Both the position numbers and the translations under genes were made by a program. A stretch of 64,000 nucleotides of DNA, from assembly GCF_038397785.1 (NCBI RefSeq), contig NZ_CP151642.1, forward strand, positions 310,001 through 374,000, in the 5' to 3' direction. Below are positions 8,019 through 16,515 of the stretch, piece by piece. Below the pieces are notes generated by a model. That model was not told where the DNA came from. It did no database searches and saw nothing but the letters and a program-made list of their open reading frames with translations. Numbering within the stretch: the first letter of the stretch is position 1; each line of letters begins with the position of its first letter. Source of the stretch: Salinibacterium sp. TMP30. GTDB taxonomy: Bacteria > Actinomycetota > Actinomycetes > Actinomycetales > Microbacteriaceae.

Positions 8019-9643
8019 GCGGACTTCTCCTTGTGGCCCTCCACGGGCACGGTCGAGGGCCAGATCTGGTCCAAGCTGGGTTCATCGAGTGGCCAAAGAT
8101 CATCCAGATACTGGTTTCTGAAATCCAACTCAGCAATCGGGTTGTCAATGATGTCGGCGGCACCTTCCACGGCATCGTCAGTCTTGAAGAGCTCGTACTC
8201 CCACTGGGTCGAGGTAACGAACGCATCGACCAGATACGAGTACAGGCCGACGTAGGCGATGAAGGTGCCCGATCGTAAACGTCGCGCAATCAACACATGC
8301 TGCGGCGGTAGCTTCAGGCGTTTAACGAGGTTGTCTTCTTCTTGCTGGTTGACGCGGAAGATGAACTTGTTCTCGATGTCGGCGGCGATCGAGTAGGCCA
8401 GTGCGCGTTCTTCTGACCCTTCTTTGCCGACAGCATCAAGGTCGGAGAACTTGTGCAGGATCAGCACGTTGCTGATGCCGTAGTGGCGAGATAGCTTCAG
8501 CCATTGCTGAAGGGTCTGGAGTGCTGCCACTGATGACATATCGCGCCAGCCTTCTTCGCGAATCAGGTAGCGGGTTTTCTTGGCGGCTCGGTCGGAGATG
8601 ACCGCCTGAATCCATGCGCTTGTGCACAGCTGTGTCAGCTGTGCCACAAGGTTTCCACGTTGGAAGAGTTCGGAGGTGTCGACTACGACCATGGGAGCTT
8701 CATCATCGAACTTCACAGTCGATTCGTGCTCGAAGAGACCACGCAGATCCCCATCGATGAACCGCTTGAGAACGTAACGTGCCCGCTCTCCTTCATTGAA
8801 CAGTTTCGCGGCTCGAAGAGAGGAAGTTGCATCGATGTTCTCCAGCTGCTCGGATACTGCTGTCAGTGTCGGCCGATCGCCGGTCACGTCGATCGCGGTA
8901 TCGAGGGCCCAGCTGATCGAGGCGTGCTCCATTGGAGTCAGCGGGGGTTGGCCGCTAAGCGTCAGTTCGATGATGCTTCTCAGGGTTCCGTGCCGGCGGT
9001 CATGAACCATCTGGAGGTGCTCGTCATCGGTGGCGTTTGAACGCCGCGGGCCACCATCTAAGGGATTGATTCGTGCGGTGGTGTTGGGTCCGCCCACACG
9101 GATCACTTTTCCTCCGGGGGTTGCCTCGCACACGGCAACCCACTCGCCCTTGGAATCAGACGGCACCACTACTTGGTGGCCGAAGGGGATGCTGCGGGTG
9201 GTGAGCATCTTCAAAACACCGGACTTACCGGATCGGTACGCTCCGAGAACAAGAATGTTCGTCGATAGGGCTGCTCGCGAGGTGGTGTCGGTGTATAGAT
9301 CCCATGGTGAGAAATGCCACAAGGAGTCGGCGTTGAGGTCGACGCCGAGAATGGGGCCGCGATGGCCCAGTCCGCGGTCGGCGATAAAGGGGTAGATGCC
9401 GGCGACGTGGTGGCTGGTGGCTTGGTGGTGGGGCTGCTGCAACCGCATCAGGTTCCAGTATTCGCCGGTTCGAACTCCCGGCCCGAACATGCCGGGGACG
9501 GCAGCGGGTGGAAGGTTGAGGGTGTTTTGTGATTGCCCTGTCTCGTCCTTCTGTGACGTCAGGGCCGCGATTTCTTTGGCGCGTTGTCGACGTTCGCTGC
9601 GCGTGAGAGACGGTGGGGTGACGGTGAATACTTTCCGTGCCAT
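8015..9643 (-). CDS. VirB4-like secretion ATPase
   Basis: 542 residues. Walker A GAYRSGKS at about 134-141, Walker B-like 'APMVVVDTSELFQRGN' in the middle, and a late 'YLIREEGWRDMSS' helicase-like motif: the TraC/VirB4 motor family that energizes type IV secretion. It lacks the long N-terminal domain of Gram-negative VirB4, and the upstream SCO6880 protein may supply that part (inference from gene order). The start directly abuts the stop of the SCO6880 gene. Confidence 0.85.
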   Translation of the reverse strand: MARKVFTVTPPSLTRSERRQRAKEIAALTSQKDETGQSQNTLNLPPAAVPGMFGPGVRTGEYWNLMRLQQPHHQATSHHVAGIYPFIADRGLGHRGPILGVDLNADSLWHFSPWDLYTDTTSRAALSTNILVLGAYRSGKSGVLKMLTTRSIPFGHQVVVPSDSKGEWVAVCEATPGGKVIRVGGPNTTARINPLDGGPRRSNATDDEHLQMVHDRRHGTLRSIIELTLSGQPPLTPMEHASISWALDTAIDVTGDRPTLTAVSEQLENIDATSSLRAAKLFNEGERARYVLKRFIDGDLRGLFEHESTVKFDDEAPMVVVDTSELFQRGNLVAQLTQLCTSAWIQAVISDRAAKKTRYLIREEGWRDMSSVAALQTLQQWLKLSRHYGISNVLILHKFSDLDAVGKEGSEERALAYSIAADIENKFIFRVNQQEEDNLVKRLKLPPQHVLIARRLRSGTFIAYVGLYSYLVDAFVTSTQWEYELFKTDDAVEGAADIIDNPIAELDFRNQYLDDLWPLDEPSLDQIWPSTVPVEGHKEKSA

Positions 9644-11139
9644 TACTTCAGTCCCGTTCCGAGTGGCATTGCGTTGATGAACAGTGCTTCTGCTTGCTGG
9701 CAGTAAAGAATCTGGCCCTCCATTCCCACACGGGACATCGCGTTTCGGATGCCGGCGATGCCGGATGCGAGCCGTTCCTCTGTTGGGGCGCTGACCGTGA
9801 GGTAGCCGCCATAGCGGTATTCCCCGTGGCCCTGGACGATGGATTCCTCTTGGTCATCCAGCGCCTGCCAGTCAGCACGGTCCTCAGCGGAGTCGCTGTC
9901 ATTTCGTTTTGCTTTCAAGCGTTGGTTTCCACGCCATACTTTTTTCTCGGTGCGGATGCGTTTGAGGGCTGCTTTTACGGAAACCGGGGTCAGCACGAGG
10001 GTGAAGATGTGGCTGATCGCATCATCGGTAGCCGGGTCGCGGGCGAAGACGATGGGTTCGATAAATCCCACCTGCGCCATGCTTCGAGGCCACTCGTGTA
10101 TCCACATCGTCGAGTGCCATGCACCTTCGGCGAGCACGACCCCGTTGTTGCCTTGAGGTTCGTCAAACGCCATCGGCCCGATTGCGTCGACCGAGACGCC
10201 GGCCTGCTCGTCAGAGCGATCTTGGATCATCGGTACCGAAGCGATGTCGAGTGCGGTTCGGGCCATCGCTGCCCACTGGCGGGAGTCGAGCCAACGACGG
10301 ACGTTGATGTTCGCGGCCGCGAGAGCCGCTCCGACGTTGCCTGCTTCGAGCTTGGCGAGTGTCTGAATAGCGTGCTTGCCACCTCCGAGGCTTTTCAGCT
10401 GCGACTGCAGCGCGACCAGGTCGAGGGTCAGTGTGAGGTAGTTACGGTGTGAGACGGCGAAGCGTTCGGCGTTGTCCATCACGTCGCGGTAGTTCTGCGC
10501 TACGGCGGTCGTGCCATCGGTGCCTCGACGCGCCAACGTGTCTTCGAAATGCTGCCGTGCCGGCCTAATTGTGGTCGGCATGGTGCGTTCTTGCATCGAG
10601 ACTCGCTTGATGCCGGCACGCTGGGTGAACGAGGTCAGTACTGAGGCGAGTTGCTGCGAGAGGTCGTACCGGTCAGCATTGTCCATCATCAGGAATCCGT
10701 CGACGTCTAACTCGGCGGTGATCGAGACAGTTCGATCGCCAGGGTTATAGGCCGAGGTGAAGTCGTCTGAGTCCCACAGTTGAACGTTTGCCAGCTTGCC
10801 CGGCAGATTCAGCGTCGCGGCCACGCGAGGCCGCTCAGGCCGGAAGCGGGTCTTCGTCCCACCTGTGGCGTGCCTAACTTGCTTGGAGATCCAGAGGGCC
10901 GCAAGTTTGGATGCCGGCATTCCCTGTATAGGGATAAATGACGCTATCCCCATGGGTGCCCAGATGATGGCGCTGGCGAAGAACCCTACGAACCCGTAGC
11001 GGGTTGTAGAGATGACAGCGATCGCCAGTGCTGCTGCGATTGTGGTGAATGCCCAGCCGTCGAGGCCGAGGAAGACTCCTTGGGACGACCTGCGGCTCAG
11101 GCGCACCGGGCGGTTGTAGACGTCGTTGCTGCTGGACAT
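9643..11139 (-). CDS. SCO6880-family membrane protein of type IV secretion
   Basis: 498 residues. Two hydrophobic helices near residues 28-75 are followed by a large soluble region with no catalytic motif I recognise. The opening 'VRLSRRSSQGVFLGLDGWAF' is typical of the SCO6880 family, a conserved actinobacterial conjugation component encoded before the VirB4 ATPase and thought to correspond to VirB3 plus the N-terminal VirB4 region. Its ATG overlaps the TAA stop of the VirB6-like gene. Confidence 0.8.
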   Translation of the reverse strand: MSSSNDVYNRPVRLSRRSSQGVFLGLDGWAFTTIAAALAIAVISTTRYGFVGFFASAIIWAPMGIASFIPIQGMPASKLAALWISKQVRHATGGTKTRFRPERPRVAATLNLPGKLANVQLWDSDDFTSAYNPGDRTVSITAELDVDGFLMMDNADRYDLSQQLASVLTSFTQRAGIKRVSMQERTMPTTIRPARQHFEDTLARRGTDGTTAVAQNYRDVMDNAERFAVSHRNYLTLTLDLVALQSQLKSLGGGKHAIQTLAKLEAGNVGAALAAANINVRRWLDSRQWAAMARTALDIASVPMIQDRSDEQAGVSVDAIGPMAFDEPQGNNGVVLAEGAWHSTMWIHEWPRSMAQVGFIEPIVFARDPATDDAISHIFTLVLTPVSVKAALKRIRTEKKVWRGNQRLKAKRNDSDSAEDRADWQALDDQEESIVQGHGEYRYGGYLTVSAPTEERLASGIAGIRNAMSRVGMEGQILYCQQAEALFINAMPLGTGLK

Positions 11140-12599
11140 TAGCTGGCTCCATTTCGTGGTGTGCCGCTCGATCTAGCTGATTGGGGCGCCGGTGTGGCAG
11201 CTGCGGAGGGGGATGTAGCCGTCGGGGCGCTGAGGTTCCCTCCGGCGCTCTGGCGAGATTGCGGCTTCTGGGTGGCAGCCGGTGGTGATGATGCTGATGG
11301 TGATGATGCTGATGGTGATGTTGTTCGGGGTGCTGAAGTGCGCGGTTGGCTAGCTTTCCGGCGGGCAGAATTTGCTCGGCTAGCGGCTCCGCGTGCCATA
11401 GAAACGCCGCGGCTAGCTTGTTGTGTTGCGCTTGAGCCCATGCGTGAGCCGACAGCATCGGCGGCGGTGCCTCCGATGAAGCTGAACATGCTGAACGCGG
11501 CAATCGGTACGAACGCGATCATGCAGAGTCCGATGCCGAAGGGTAAGGCTTGGATGCTCCAGAGTGTGTCGACTTCACCAACTCCGGTGATGACCAGGGC
11601 CAGTAGCCCTAGCGTTAGTGGTGTGGTCAGGATGAGGGCGATTACAGCGGAGAAATAGCGAACTACCCACTGTTTTCCGAATGATGTCGGGAAGAGCATC
11701 CACGCCACGGGTCCCATCGAGATCAGTGCGGCCAGGGCGAAATTGCGGAAGGAGAACACTGCGACCAGGACGGCGGTGGCGATTGCAAGTAGGCCGAGGA
11801 TGGTGGTCGCGGCGAAGATGTTTCCACCGCCGCCACCGAAGATCAAGTTCTCCATGAACTTCTCTACCCCGCCACCACCGTTGGTGCGATTGATGATGGG
11901 CTCGACCATCAAATCAACGATGTCCAGCAGCTTCCCGATTATCCATAGGGAGGCCGCGGAAAGAGGTAGAGATAACGCAAATCGTGAGATCGCCGTGACG
12001 AGGTCACTGCGGTCGCCAGTGGCTACCGCCATGACGATCGCTACGATTCCCGCTCCGAGAATGACGAGAATGATCGCGCCTTGCCACCATGCCCACTCGG
12101 TAAGTGAGGCCTCCCATAGACGGGAATCTGAGTTGAAGCTGGTTTGGCTAATCGCCCAGCTGAGCTGCGCTCCGATCGATGTTGCGAGTGCGGTGGCCGC
12201 CATTTGTCCGACGGTGCATGAGGGGTCCAGTAGCGCACATTTGAAATCAATCTTGAGCTCGTCGCCGCCAGCGGCCCTTATGTCGTCAACGTTGTCTTCG
12301 GAGGACGTGCAGACCGTATTTGGTTCACCGCTGATCAATACTTTGTTGAAGCATCGTTCCTCGACGGAGCTAGCGAGTTCTGTGGGAGCGCAAGTGATCC
12401 TTATGCCAGTTCTGATGCACTCAACGTCGGCCGCGGGAGCGCTCCATTCTTGATCTGTTACTTCGCCCTGTGCAGCTGAGACTGCAGCAGAGTAGGGAAC
12501 ATCGGCCGGTCCCGCCGCAGCCGGTGCTGCGACAAGGAGGCTGATGCCGACAGCTACAGCCCCCGAGATGCTCAGCATCGTCCACTTGGGAATCCTCAT
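11139..12599 (-). CDS. VirB6/TrbL-like polytopic channel protein
   Basis: 486 residues from an ATG at 12599. It starts with a signal-like segment (MRIPKWTMLSISGAVAVGIS, then AAPAAAGPA). An extracytoplasmic region with several Cys follows, then five or six membrane helices (about 170-370), then a long disordered tail of Ser, Ala, Pro and Thr. A short tandem DNA repeat at about 11287-11325 gives repeated SPSAS in the tail. TrbL/VirB6 proteins form the inner-membrane channel. The frame also allows a TTG at 12662, but that would overlap the previous gene by 56 nt and has no clear ribosome site. Confidence 0.75.
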   Translation of the reverse strand: MRIPKWTMLSISGAVAVGISLLVAAPAAAGPADVPYSAAVSAAQGEVTDQEWSAPAADVECIRTGIRITCAPTELASSVEERCFNKVLISGEPNTVCTSSEDNVDDIRAAGGDELKIDFKCALLDPSCTVGQMAATALATSIGAQLSWAISQTSFNSDSRLWEASLTEWAWWQGAIILVILGAGIVAIVMAVATGDRSDLVTAISRFALSLPLSAASLWIIGKLLDIVDLMVEPIINRTNGGGGVEKFMENLIFGGGGGNIFAATTILGLLAIATAVLVAVFSFRNFALAALISMGPVAWMLFPTSFGKQWVVRYFSAVIALILTTPLTLGLLALVITGVGEVDTLWSIQALPFGIGLCMIAFVPIAAFSMFSFIGGTAADAVGSRMGSSATQQASRGVSMARGAASRANSARRKASQPRTSAPRTTSPSASSPSASSPPAATQKPQSRQSAGGNLSAPTATSPSAAATPAPQSARSSGTPRNGAS

Positions 12600-12606
12600 G
12601 CTGTTT

Positions 12607-12921
12607 TTAGAATCCGAAGTTGAAGTTGACGAGCCATGCAAAAATGCCGGAGATGCTGCCAAGGATGATCGTGGCGATTGCTACGGTGGCCACGTTCTCT
12701 CCCGCCCAGCTCTGCATCCGTTCTGGAACGATTGACTTGAACCCCAAGGAAGCTACGGCGACGATCAGCACGCCGAACATAATTACCAAGGCAGCGCCCA
12801 GGATGTAGGAAACGACTGTTTGGACTCCGACCATGAAAGGTGCGGAGAAATCGGGAGCGATGGGCGGCACTGTCACATCAGCCGGGAGGCTTCCGATCAG
12901 TTCTACTGCGAGGTGGATCAT
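12607..12921 (-). CDS. VirB2-like small membrane protein, possible pilin
   Basis: 104 residues with two long hydrophobic helices (about 33-60 and 78-98) joined by a short loop (GFKSIVPERMQSWAGENV). The size and two-helix hairpin match VirB2/TrbC-type pilin subunits, and the position just before the VirB6-like gene fits. The encoded N-terminus is not a classic signal peptide. ATCAGGAAAAGGAAAATA-type purine-rich sequence precedes the ATG on the minus strand. Assignment is by architecture and context only. Confidence 0.6.
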   Translation of the reverse strand: MIHLAVELIGSLPADVTVPPIAPDFSAPFMVGVQTVVSYILGAALVIMFGVLIVAVASLGFKSIVPERMQSWAGENVATVAIATIILGSISGIFAWLVNFNFGF

Positions 12922-12947
12922 TTATTTTCCTTTTCCTGGTCGGAGAG

Positions 12948-13553
12948 TTAGAGGGAGATGCCGTGCTGCAGCATGAAGGGTCGGGGATCGACAGGCTGCC
13001 CGTTGACGTTGAGCTCAAAGTGCAGGTGGCAACCGCTGGAGAGGCCGGTTGTGCCCTCGATGCCGATCTGGTCGCCGGCTTGCACGGTCTTGCCGAGCGT
13101 GGTCAAGACGCCGCCATTGACCATGTGGCCGTAAACGGTGACGTACCCGCCACCGTGATCGATGTTGACCCAGTTGCCGTAACCGCCGGAGTTCCACCCG
13201 GCGGCGACAACAGTTCCAGGGCCAGCGGCGTAGATAGGGCTGCCGCAACCCGCAGACAGGTCGATCCCCTTGTGAAACTCGGAACACACGAAGCAGTCGG
13301 AGCGGTCCGGGTATCCGAATGCTGCCGTCTCAAAATATCCGCTCTGGGGGGCGCCCCACTCGCCCACAATCAGCGGCCCACCAGTGGCGTTATCCGGCGG
13401 AGTAGTCGCGGGGGTCGCGTTGACGACTCCCAAGAGAAGCGGAAGCGAGAGCAACAACGCGCCAGCGATTCCCGCTAAGCCCACTACGAGTAGCCGCAAT
13501 GCGGGTTTCAGACCCAATGAAACGGCGAGCTTTACGACGACAGGCGCCGCCAT
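12948..13553 (-). CDS. Membrane-anchored M23-family peptidase
   Basis: 201 residues. An N-terminal membrane anchor (about 20-45) precedes an LytM/M23 zinc peptidase domain: His94 and Asp98 in FHKGIDLS, then HLHFE with His176 and His178. All metal and catalytic positions are present, so it should be active. In conjugation operons such enzymes open the peptidoglycan for the transfer channel. It overlaps the next-upstream VirB8-like gene by 1 nt (stop/start). The Thr/Pro stretch after the anchor is probably a linker through the wall. Confidence 0.88.
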   Translation of the reverse strand: MAAPVVVKLAVSLGLKPALRLLVVGLAGIAGALLLSLPLLLGVVNATPATTPPDNATGGPLIVGEWGAPQSGYFETAAFGYPDRSDCFVCSEFHKGIDLSAGCGSPIYAAGPGTVVAAGWNSGGYGNWVNIDHGGGYVTVYGHMVNGGVLTTLGKTVQAGDQIGIEGTTGLSSGCHLHFELNVNGQPVDPRPFMLQHGISL

Positions 13554-14335
13554 CAGTTGAAAACTTCAGGAAAGTAACGGATTACGGTGCAGTTCCCGGG
13601 AACTTGCGTCGTGGGCGGCACGGGGTAGGAGCCTTCGCACTGGATCTGCATGGATACGCTCAGGGGCTTCACGACCTCGATCGGGTTCCCGCTTTGCTCT
13701 GCCGTGGTCGTAATATCCAGGTCGACAGTGACGGTGTGAAGATCGATGCTGATCGAGTCTTCTAAGGAGCCTGCGGAAATCGAGACGTGGTCGTAGTCCA
13801 TCTTTACGACGCCAGTGGGCTTCCCGACTAGGATCGAGTCATCTCGAGCGAGAAGGTCCCACCGTGAGGAGTCGCCGATTATTCGGCTGTAGATCTCGTT
13901 AAGCCGATCATCCCTGACGCCCTCCAGCTCGGAGAGGTCGGTTCCGTAACGCTGGTCGTGTCCGATCCACCCGGCGATGTATTCCTTGAACTTCTTGCGG
14001 TCGACCTTTGTAGAGTCGACTGTCACAAGCGCTTTAGCGGCTTCAAGCGCGTACTGCTGAATGTCGGAAGTGATGGGCTGGGCGATGAGACCCAGTTCGG
14101 TCACTGTGGGGTCGACCACTTCGCTTCGTGGTCCTTCCGGACCCTCGGTGGGCGGAGCTGGTGACGTTTCTGTTCCACTAGGAACAGAATCAGAAGGCTG
14201 TTTATCCCGGTCAGTCCCCAGCAAAGCCAACGACCAAATGATTGCCCCCACCGCGGCGAACCCAAGGAGCATGGCCAAAATCAACGCGACCAGTCGTCGG
14301 ACTTTTTTCTGTTCCTCGGTGCGCTCTTTCGCCAT
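13553..14335 (-). CDS. VirB8/TrbF-like single-pass membrane protein, first gene of the transfer operon
   Basis: 260 residues from ATG at 14335, preceded by AGGGAGAG at a good distance; an in-frame start at 14392 has no such site. Short basic cytoplasmic N-terminus (MAKERTEEQKKVRR), one membrane helix (about 13-37), a Ser/Thr/Pro linker, then a soluble extracellular domain of about 190 residues. This layout is that of VirB8-type scaffold proteins. Sequence similarity is not obvious to me, so the name rests on topology and position. Confidence 0.6.
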   Translation of the reverse strand: MAKERTEEQKKVRRLVALILAMLLGFAAVGAIIWSLALLGTDRDKQPSDSVPSGTETSPAPPTEGPEGPRSEVVDPTVTELGLIAQPITSDIQQYALEAAKALVTVDSTKVDRKKFKEYIAGWIGHDQRYGTDLSELEGVRDDRLNEIYSRIIGDSSRWDLLARDDSILVGKPTGVVKMDYDHVSISAGSLEDSISIDLHTVTVDLDITTTAEQSGNPIEVVKPLSVSMQIQCEGSYPVPPTTQVPGNCTVIRYFPEVFN

Positions 14336-14809
14336 TAAAACTCTCCCTTGAACGAAGAAATACGGGAGCCTCTGCTCGAGTTTTCTTCGCATAACGTCCG
14401 TACCACCCTAGTCTGGGGGGTAGACGCTAAGTTCCACTTACGTCGTCCACATCGTCTGGGTCAGCGACAACCACTGCTGCCTAACTCTTTAGTAGTGATA
14501 ATACTGCATTAAGTACTGTTTTGCCCTTATAAAACGTAAAAACGATCACTAGCCTCTTTATGGGGTGCAATGTGCGGGCGGTAAAATGAGCGGTGCCATA
14601 ACCGAATGTGTGCGCATGCGTTTCGGAACCTACTGCGCCTTTCCCCGGCTCGCGCGCTACTTCGCGACATAATGCAGGGACTAGAAGCTCTATTTGTGCG
14701 AAGAAATGGTTGGCAGTGTCGGTCTCAGTACGTTTCGACTACAACGAGGAATTCAGTCTTCACGTTGAGGTTGTCGTTTCTTGTCTTGTCCGTCCACCTG
14801 GGTCGCCTC
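14336..14809. promoter_or_regulatory. Divergent control region between transfer operon and excisionase-like gene
   Basis: 474 nt with no convincing gene. It is clearly more AT-rich than its surroundings around 14480-14560, with a GTTTT/AAAAC inverted pair near 14518-14535 and direct TACTG repeats near 14501-14519. It must carry the promoter of the leftward transfer operon and probably that of the rightward HTH gene. No specific operator can be named. Confidence 0.5.
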
Positions 14810-15244
14810 ATGCCTGACGAGAATTATTGGATGCGGTTCCCTCAGGTGCTGAGCGTTGCAGAGGTCGCTGGGATCACTCGCGTCTCCAGCGTTACAGTCT
14901 GGCGGCTGCTCAATAGCAGCAAAATCCCCGCGCACCGCATCGCTGATGCGTGGATTATCTATAAAGAGGAGGTTCAGGCGTGGGCTGAGAGCGGCGCGGA
15001 ATCATCGAAGGTGCATTCGCCGACTAGGTTCCTTGAGGGGTATCCCGAAGAACTTACAATCGAAGATTTGACTGTATTGCTCGGCAAGACACAGCAAACG
15101 GTATACAAGTGGCTTGCAGCCGGGAGCCTTGCCCCAACGGGGTGGCGAGTCGGCCGGAAGTGGTTGCTCCACAAAAGCAGCTTTATCGTCCTCCTTGAGA
15201 ACAGCAGCAACCAAAATGGCGATTTCGTTGGCGACGGAGCGTGA
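14810..15244 (+). CDS. Double helix-turn-helix, excisionase-like regulator
   Basis: 144 residues from ATG at 14810. Two MerR/excisionase-type HTH units are visible: 'VLSVAEVAGITRVSSVTVWR' with AHRIADAWIIYKEEVQAW (about 10-65), and 'LTIEDLTVLLGKTQQTVYKW' with GWRVGRKWLLHKSSF (about 85-130). Such proteins act as recombination directionality factors or element regulators. It faces away from the transfer operon and lies just inside the tRNA-Arg scar, as expected for a regulator of an integrative element. The frame extends further upstream to a GTG at 14606, but those residues look non-coding. No strong ribosome site is seen. Confidence 0.65.
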   Translation: MPDENYWMRFPQVLSVAEVAGITRVSSVTVWRLLNSSKIPAHRIADAWIIYKEEVQAWAESGAESSKVHSPTRFLEGYPEELTIEDLTVLLGKTQQTVYKWLAAGSLAPTGWRVGRKWLLHKSSFIVLLENSSNQNGDFVGDGA

Positions 15245-15485
15245 GGTCGCAGTTGATAATACTGAGATCCGTCTCCGGTCAGTCGACAGAGCGCGTTGTG
15301 GCACGACGTAGGGGGTCTCGCGTTGGAATAATACATGACACGAGAAATAGTCAGATTAGCCGTGCCCACATTTCACCCACACTTGGGGAGCACCCCAGTC
15401 AACTCGCGGCATCGGAGTCGCGCCCAGTCACCAGTGTTTTGCAGCAATTTTGGGCACTTCCGCATAGTTCTGCGGGAATGGTTTT
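15245..15485. other. Gene-free stretch before the tRNA-Arg scar
   Basis: About 240 nt with no plausible coding frame on either strand and no repeat I recognise. It separates the HTH gene from the attachment-site fragment; together with the following entries it makes up the 617-nt gene-free region 15245-15861. Confidence 0.5.
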
Positions 15486-15533
15486 CGACTACGGATCAAT
15501 AGGCCGGGGGTTCAAATCCCTCCGGGCGCACCA
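15486..15533 (+). repeat. tRNA-Arg(ACG) 3'-end fragment, candidate attachment site
   Basis: The sequence from GACTACGGATCA through TTCAAAT and CGGGCGCACCA reads as the 3' half of a tRNA. It gives an anticodon loop CTACGGA (anticodon ACG), T-stem GGGGG/CCCTC with loop TTCAAAT, acceptor strand CGGGCGC, discriminator A and encoded CCA. The matching 5' half (GCGCCCG and D-arm) is absent upstream. This is the usual scar of an element integrated at the 3' end of a tRNA gene. The intact tRNA would then lie to the left, outside the window, on the far side of the transfer module. Confidence 0.8.
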
Positions 15534-15540
15534 AAAAAAG

Positions 15541-15589
15541 CAGGTCTGACCAGCACTTTCTCGCAGAGTGTGGTCGGGCCTGTTTTCGT
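15541..15589 (+). terminator. Intrinsic terminator of the former tRNA-Arg gene
   Basis: CAGGTCTGACCAGCACT (15541-15557) pairs almost perfectly with AGTGTGGTCGGGCCTG, followed by TTTT. It begins 7 nt after the tRNA CCA, the normal spot for a tRNA terminator. This suggests the fragment plus terminator is the original chromosomal 3' end displaced by integration. Confidence 0.7.
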
Positions 15590-15720
15590 TTGCCCACATT
15601 TTTCCCACACTTTGCCCACACTTCAAAAAGTTTTGCGCCGCATTTCGGCCGAGATGCGGCCTTTGCGACTCGTCCCGGCTCAGTGTTTGCTTGGGATTTG
15701 GTCTGCCGCATCGAAGTGAC
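15571..15720 (-). pseudogene. Probable C-terminal remnant of a tyrosine integrase
   Basis: Read on the minus strand this gives a basic tail containing EVWAKCGKNVGKRKQARPH, ending near the tRNA scar. Tails of the type (L/V)WAKCGQNxGK are common at the C-terminus of actinobacterial phage/ICE integrases that end beside their attachment site. No catalytic R, H or Y box is present, so only the last part could remain. A related stretch occurs at 27107-27230. Confidence 0.4.
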
Positions 15721-15861
15721 CTATTGACCTCTGATCGAGGGGTCGGAGGCGCAGCAGTTCGCGATGCTCCGAGACATCATCTGCCGCTGCAACGGACTCG
15801 CCAAAATATGATGTCGGGGATGCTGAATGGAGTCGTCACGGGCGGAGGCGGGGTCCATGGC

Positions 15862-16515
15862 TCAACTAAGTAACCCGTTTTCGTAGGCGTGCGCCACTAT
15901 TTGCACTCGCGACGTGAGCGCTAGTTTCGCCAGGATGCTTCGGATGTGGCTTTTGGCCGTAGATTCGCTGATATAGGCGGCTTGGGCGATCTCTGCGTTG
16001 CTGAGTCCCCGCGCTGCGAGGAGGAATACTTCTTTCTCGCGAGCGGAGAGAACTGCGATCGCTTCTTCGGCTGGTTCCCGATTGGTTCGGTTTGTGCGCT
16101 GCCGAATGAGGTCGACAGTACTACTGGGTGCGATCACGGAGTGACCAGCGTGCACCGTGCGAATGGATGCGAGAACGAACTCTGGTGTGGTGTCTTTCAT
16201 TAGGAAGCCCTCGGCGCCGGCGCGAATAGCGCGAATAACAGCTTCGTCGCGCTGGAAGGTCGTCAGCATGATGATTTTCGGTTGGCCCTCTTGGGTGCCA
16301 AGAATGCGTGTGGTCGCTTCGATGCCGTCGATGATTGGCATCCGGATGTCCATCAGAATCACGTCGGGGCGAGCACTTTGTGCAAGAACGATGGCGGCTT
16401 CTCCGTCGTATGCGGCTCCGACGAATTCGAGATCTGCCTGCGATTCGATGAGCATCTGGATACCGGAGCAGAAGAGTTGCTGGTCGTCGGCGATCGCGAC
16501 TCGGATGACTGTCAC
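15862..16515 (-). CDS. NarL/LuxR-type response regulator
   Basis: 217 residues from a GTG at 16515 that overlaps the kinase stop (GTGA); an earlier in-frame ATG at 16581 would lie wholly inside the kinase gene. Receiver domain: acidic pair in VAIADDQQLF, phosphoacceptor Asp in DVILMDIRMP, Thr in IIMLTTF, Lys in FLMKD. C-terminal LuxR HTH: LSAREKEVFLLAARGLSNAE then 'STAKSHIRSILAKL'. It is the output half of the two-component pair with the kinase upstream. Targets unknown. Confidence 0.92.
   Translation of the reverse strand: MTVIRVAIADDQQLFCSGIQMLIESQADLEFVGAAYDGEAAIVLAQSARPDVILMDIRMPIIDGIEATTRILGTQEGQPKIIMLTTFQRDEAVIRAIRAGAEGFLMKDTTPEFVLASIRTVHAGHSVIAPSSTVDLIRQRTNRTNREPAEEAIAVLSAREKEVFLLAARGLSNAEIAQAAYISESTAKSHIRSILAKLALTSRVQIVAHAYENGLLS

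Noticed and set aside
9637-10452. 271-codon plus-strand frame opposite the SCO6880 gene
   Set aside because: Antisense shadow of a recognised conserved gene; no domain.
10874-11503. Antisense/overlapping frame with His-Gln repeats
   Set aside because: The repeats come from short tandem DNA repeats encoding the Ser/Pro/Ala tail of the VirB6-like protein; it has no start context.
15458-15533. Complete tRNA-Arg gene
   Set aside because: No GCGCCCG acceptor strand or D-arm upstream at the right distance; the anticodon stem 5' side does not pair.
15496-15711. 71-codon minus-strand ORF ending in VRPEGFEPPAY
   Set aside because: Its end is simply the tRNA 3' half read backwards, a well-known artefact; only the middle may be an integrase remnant.
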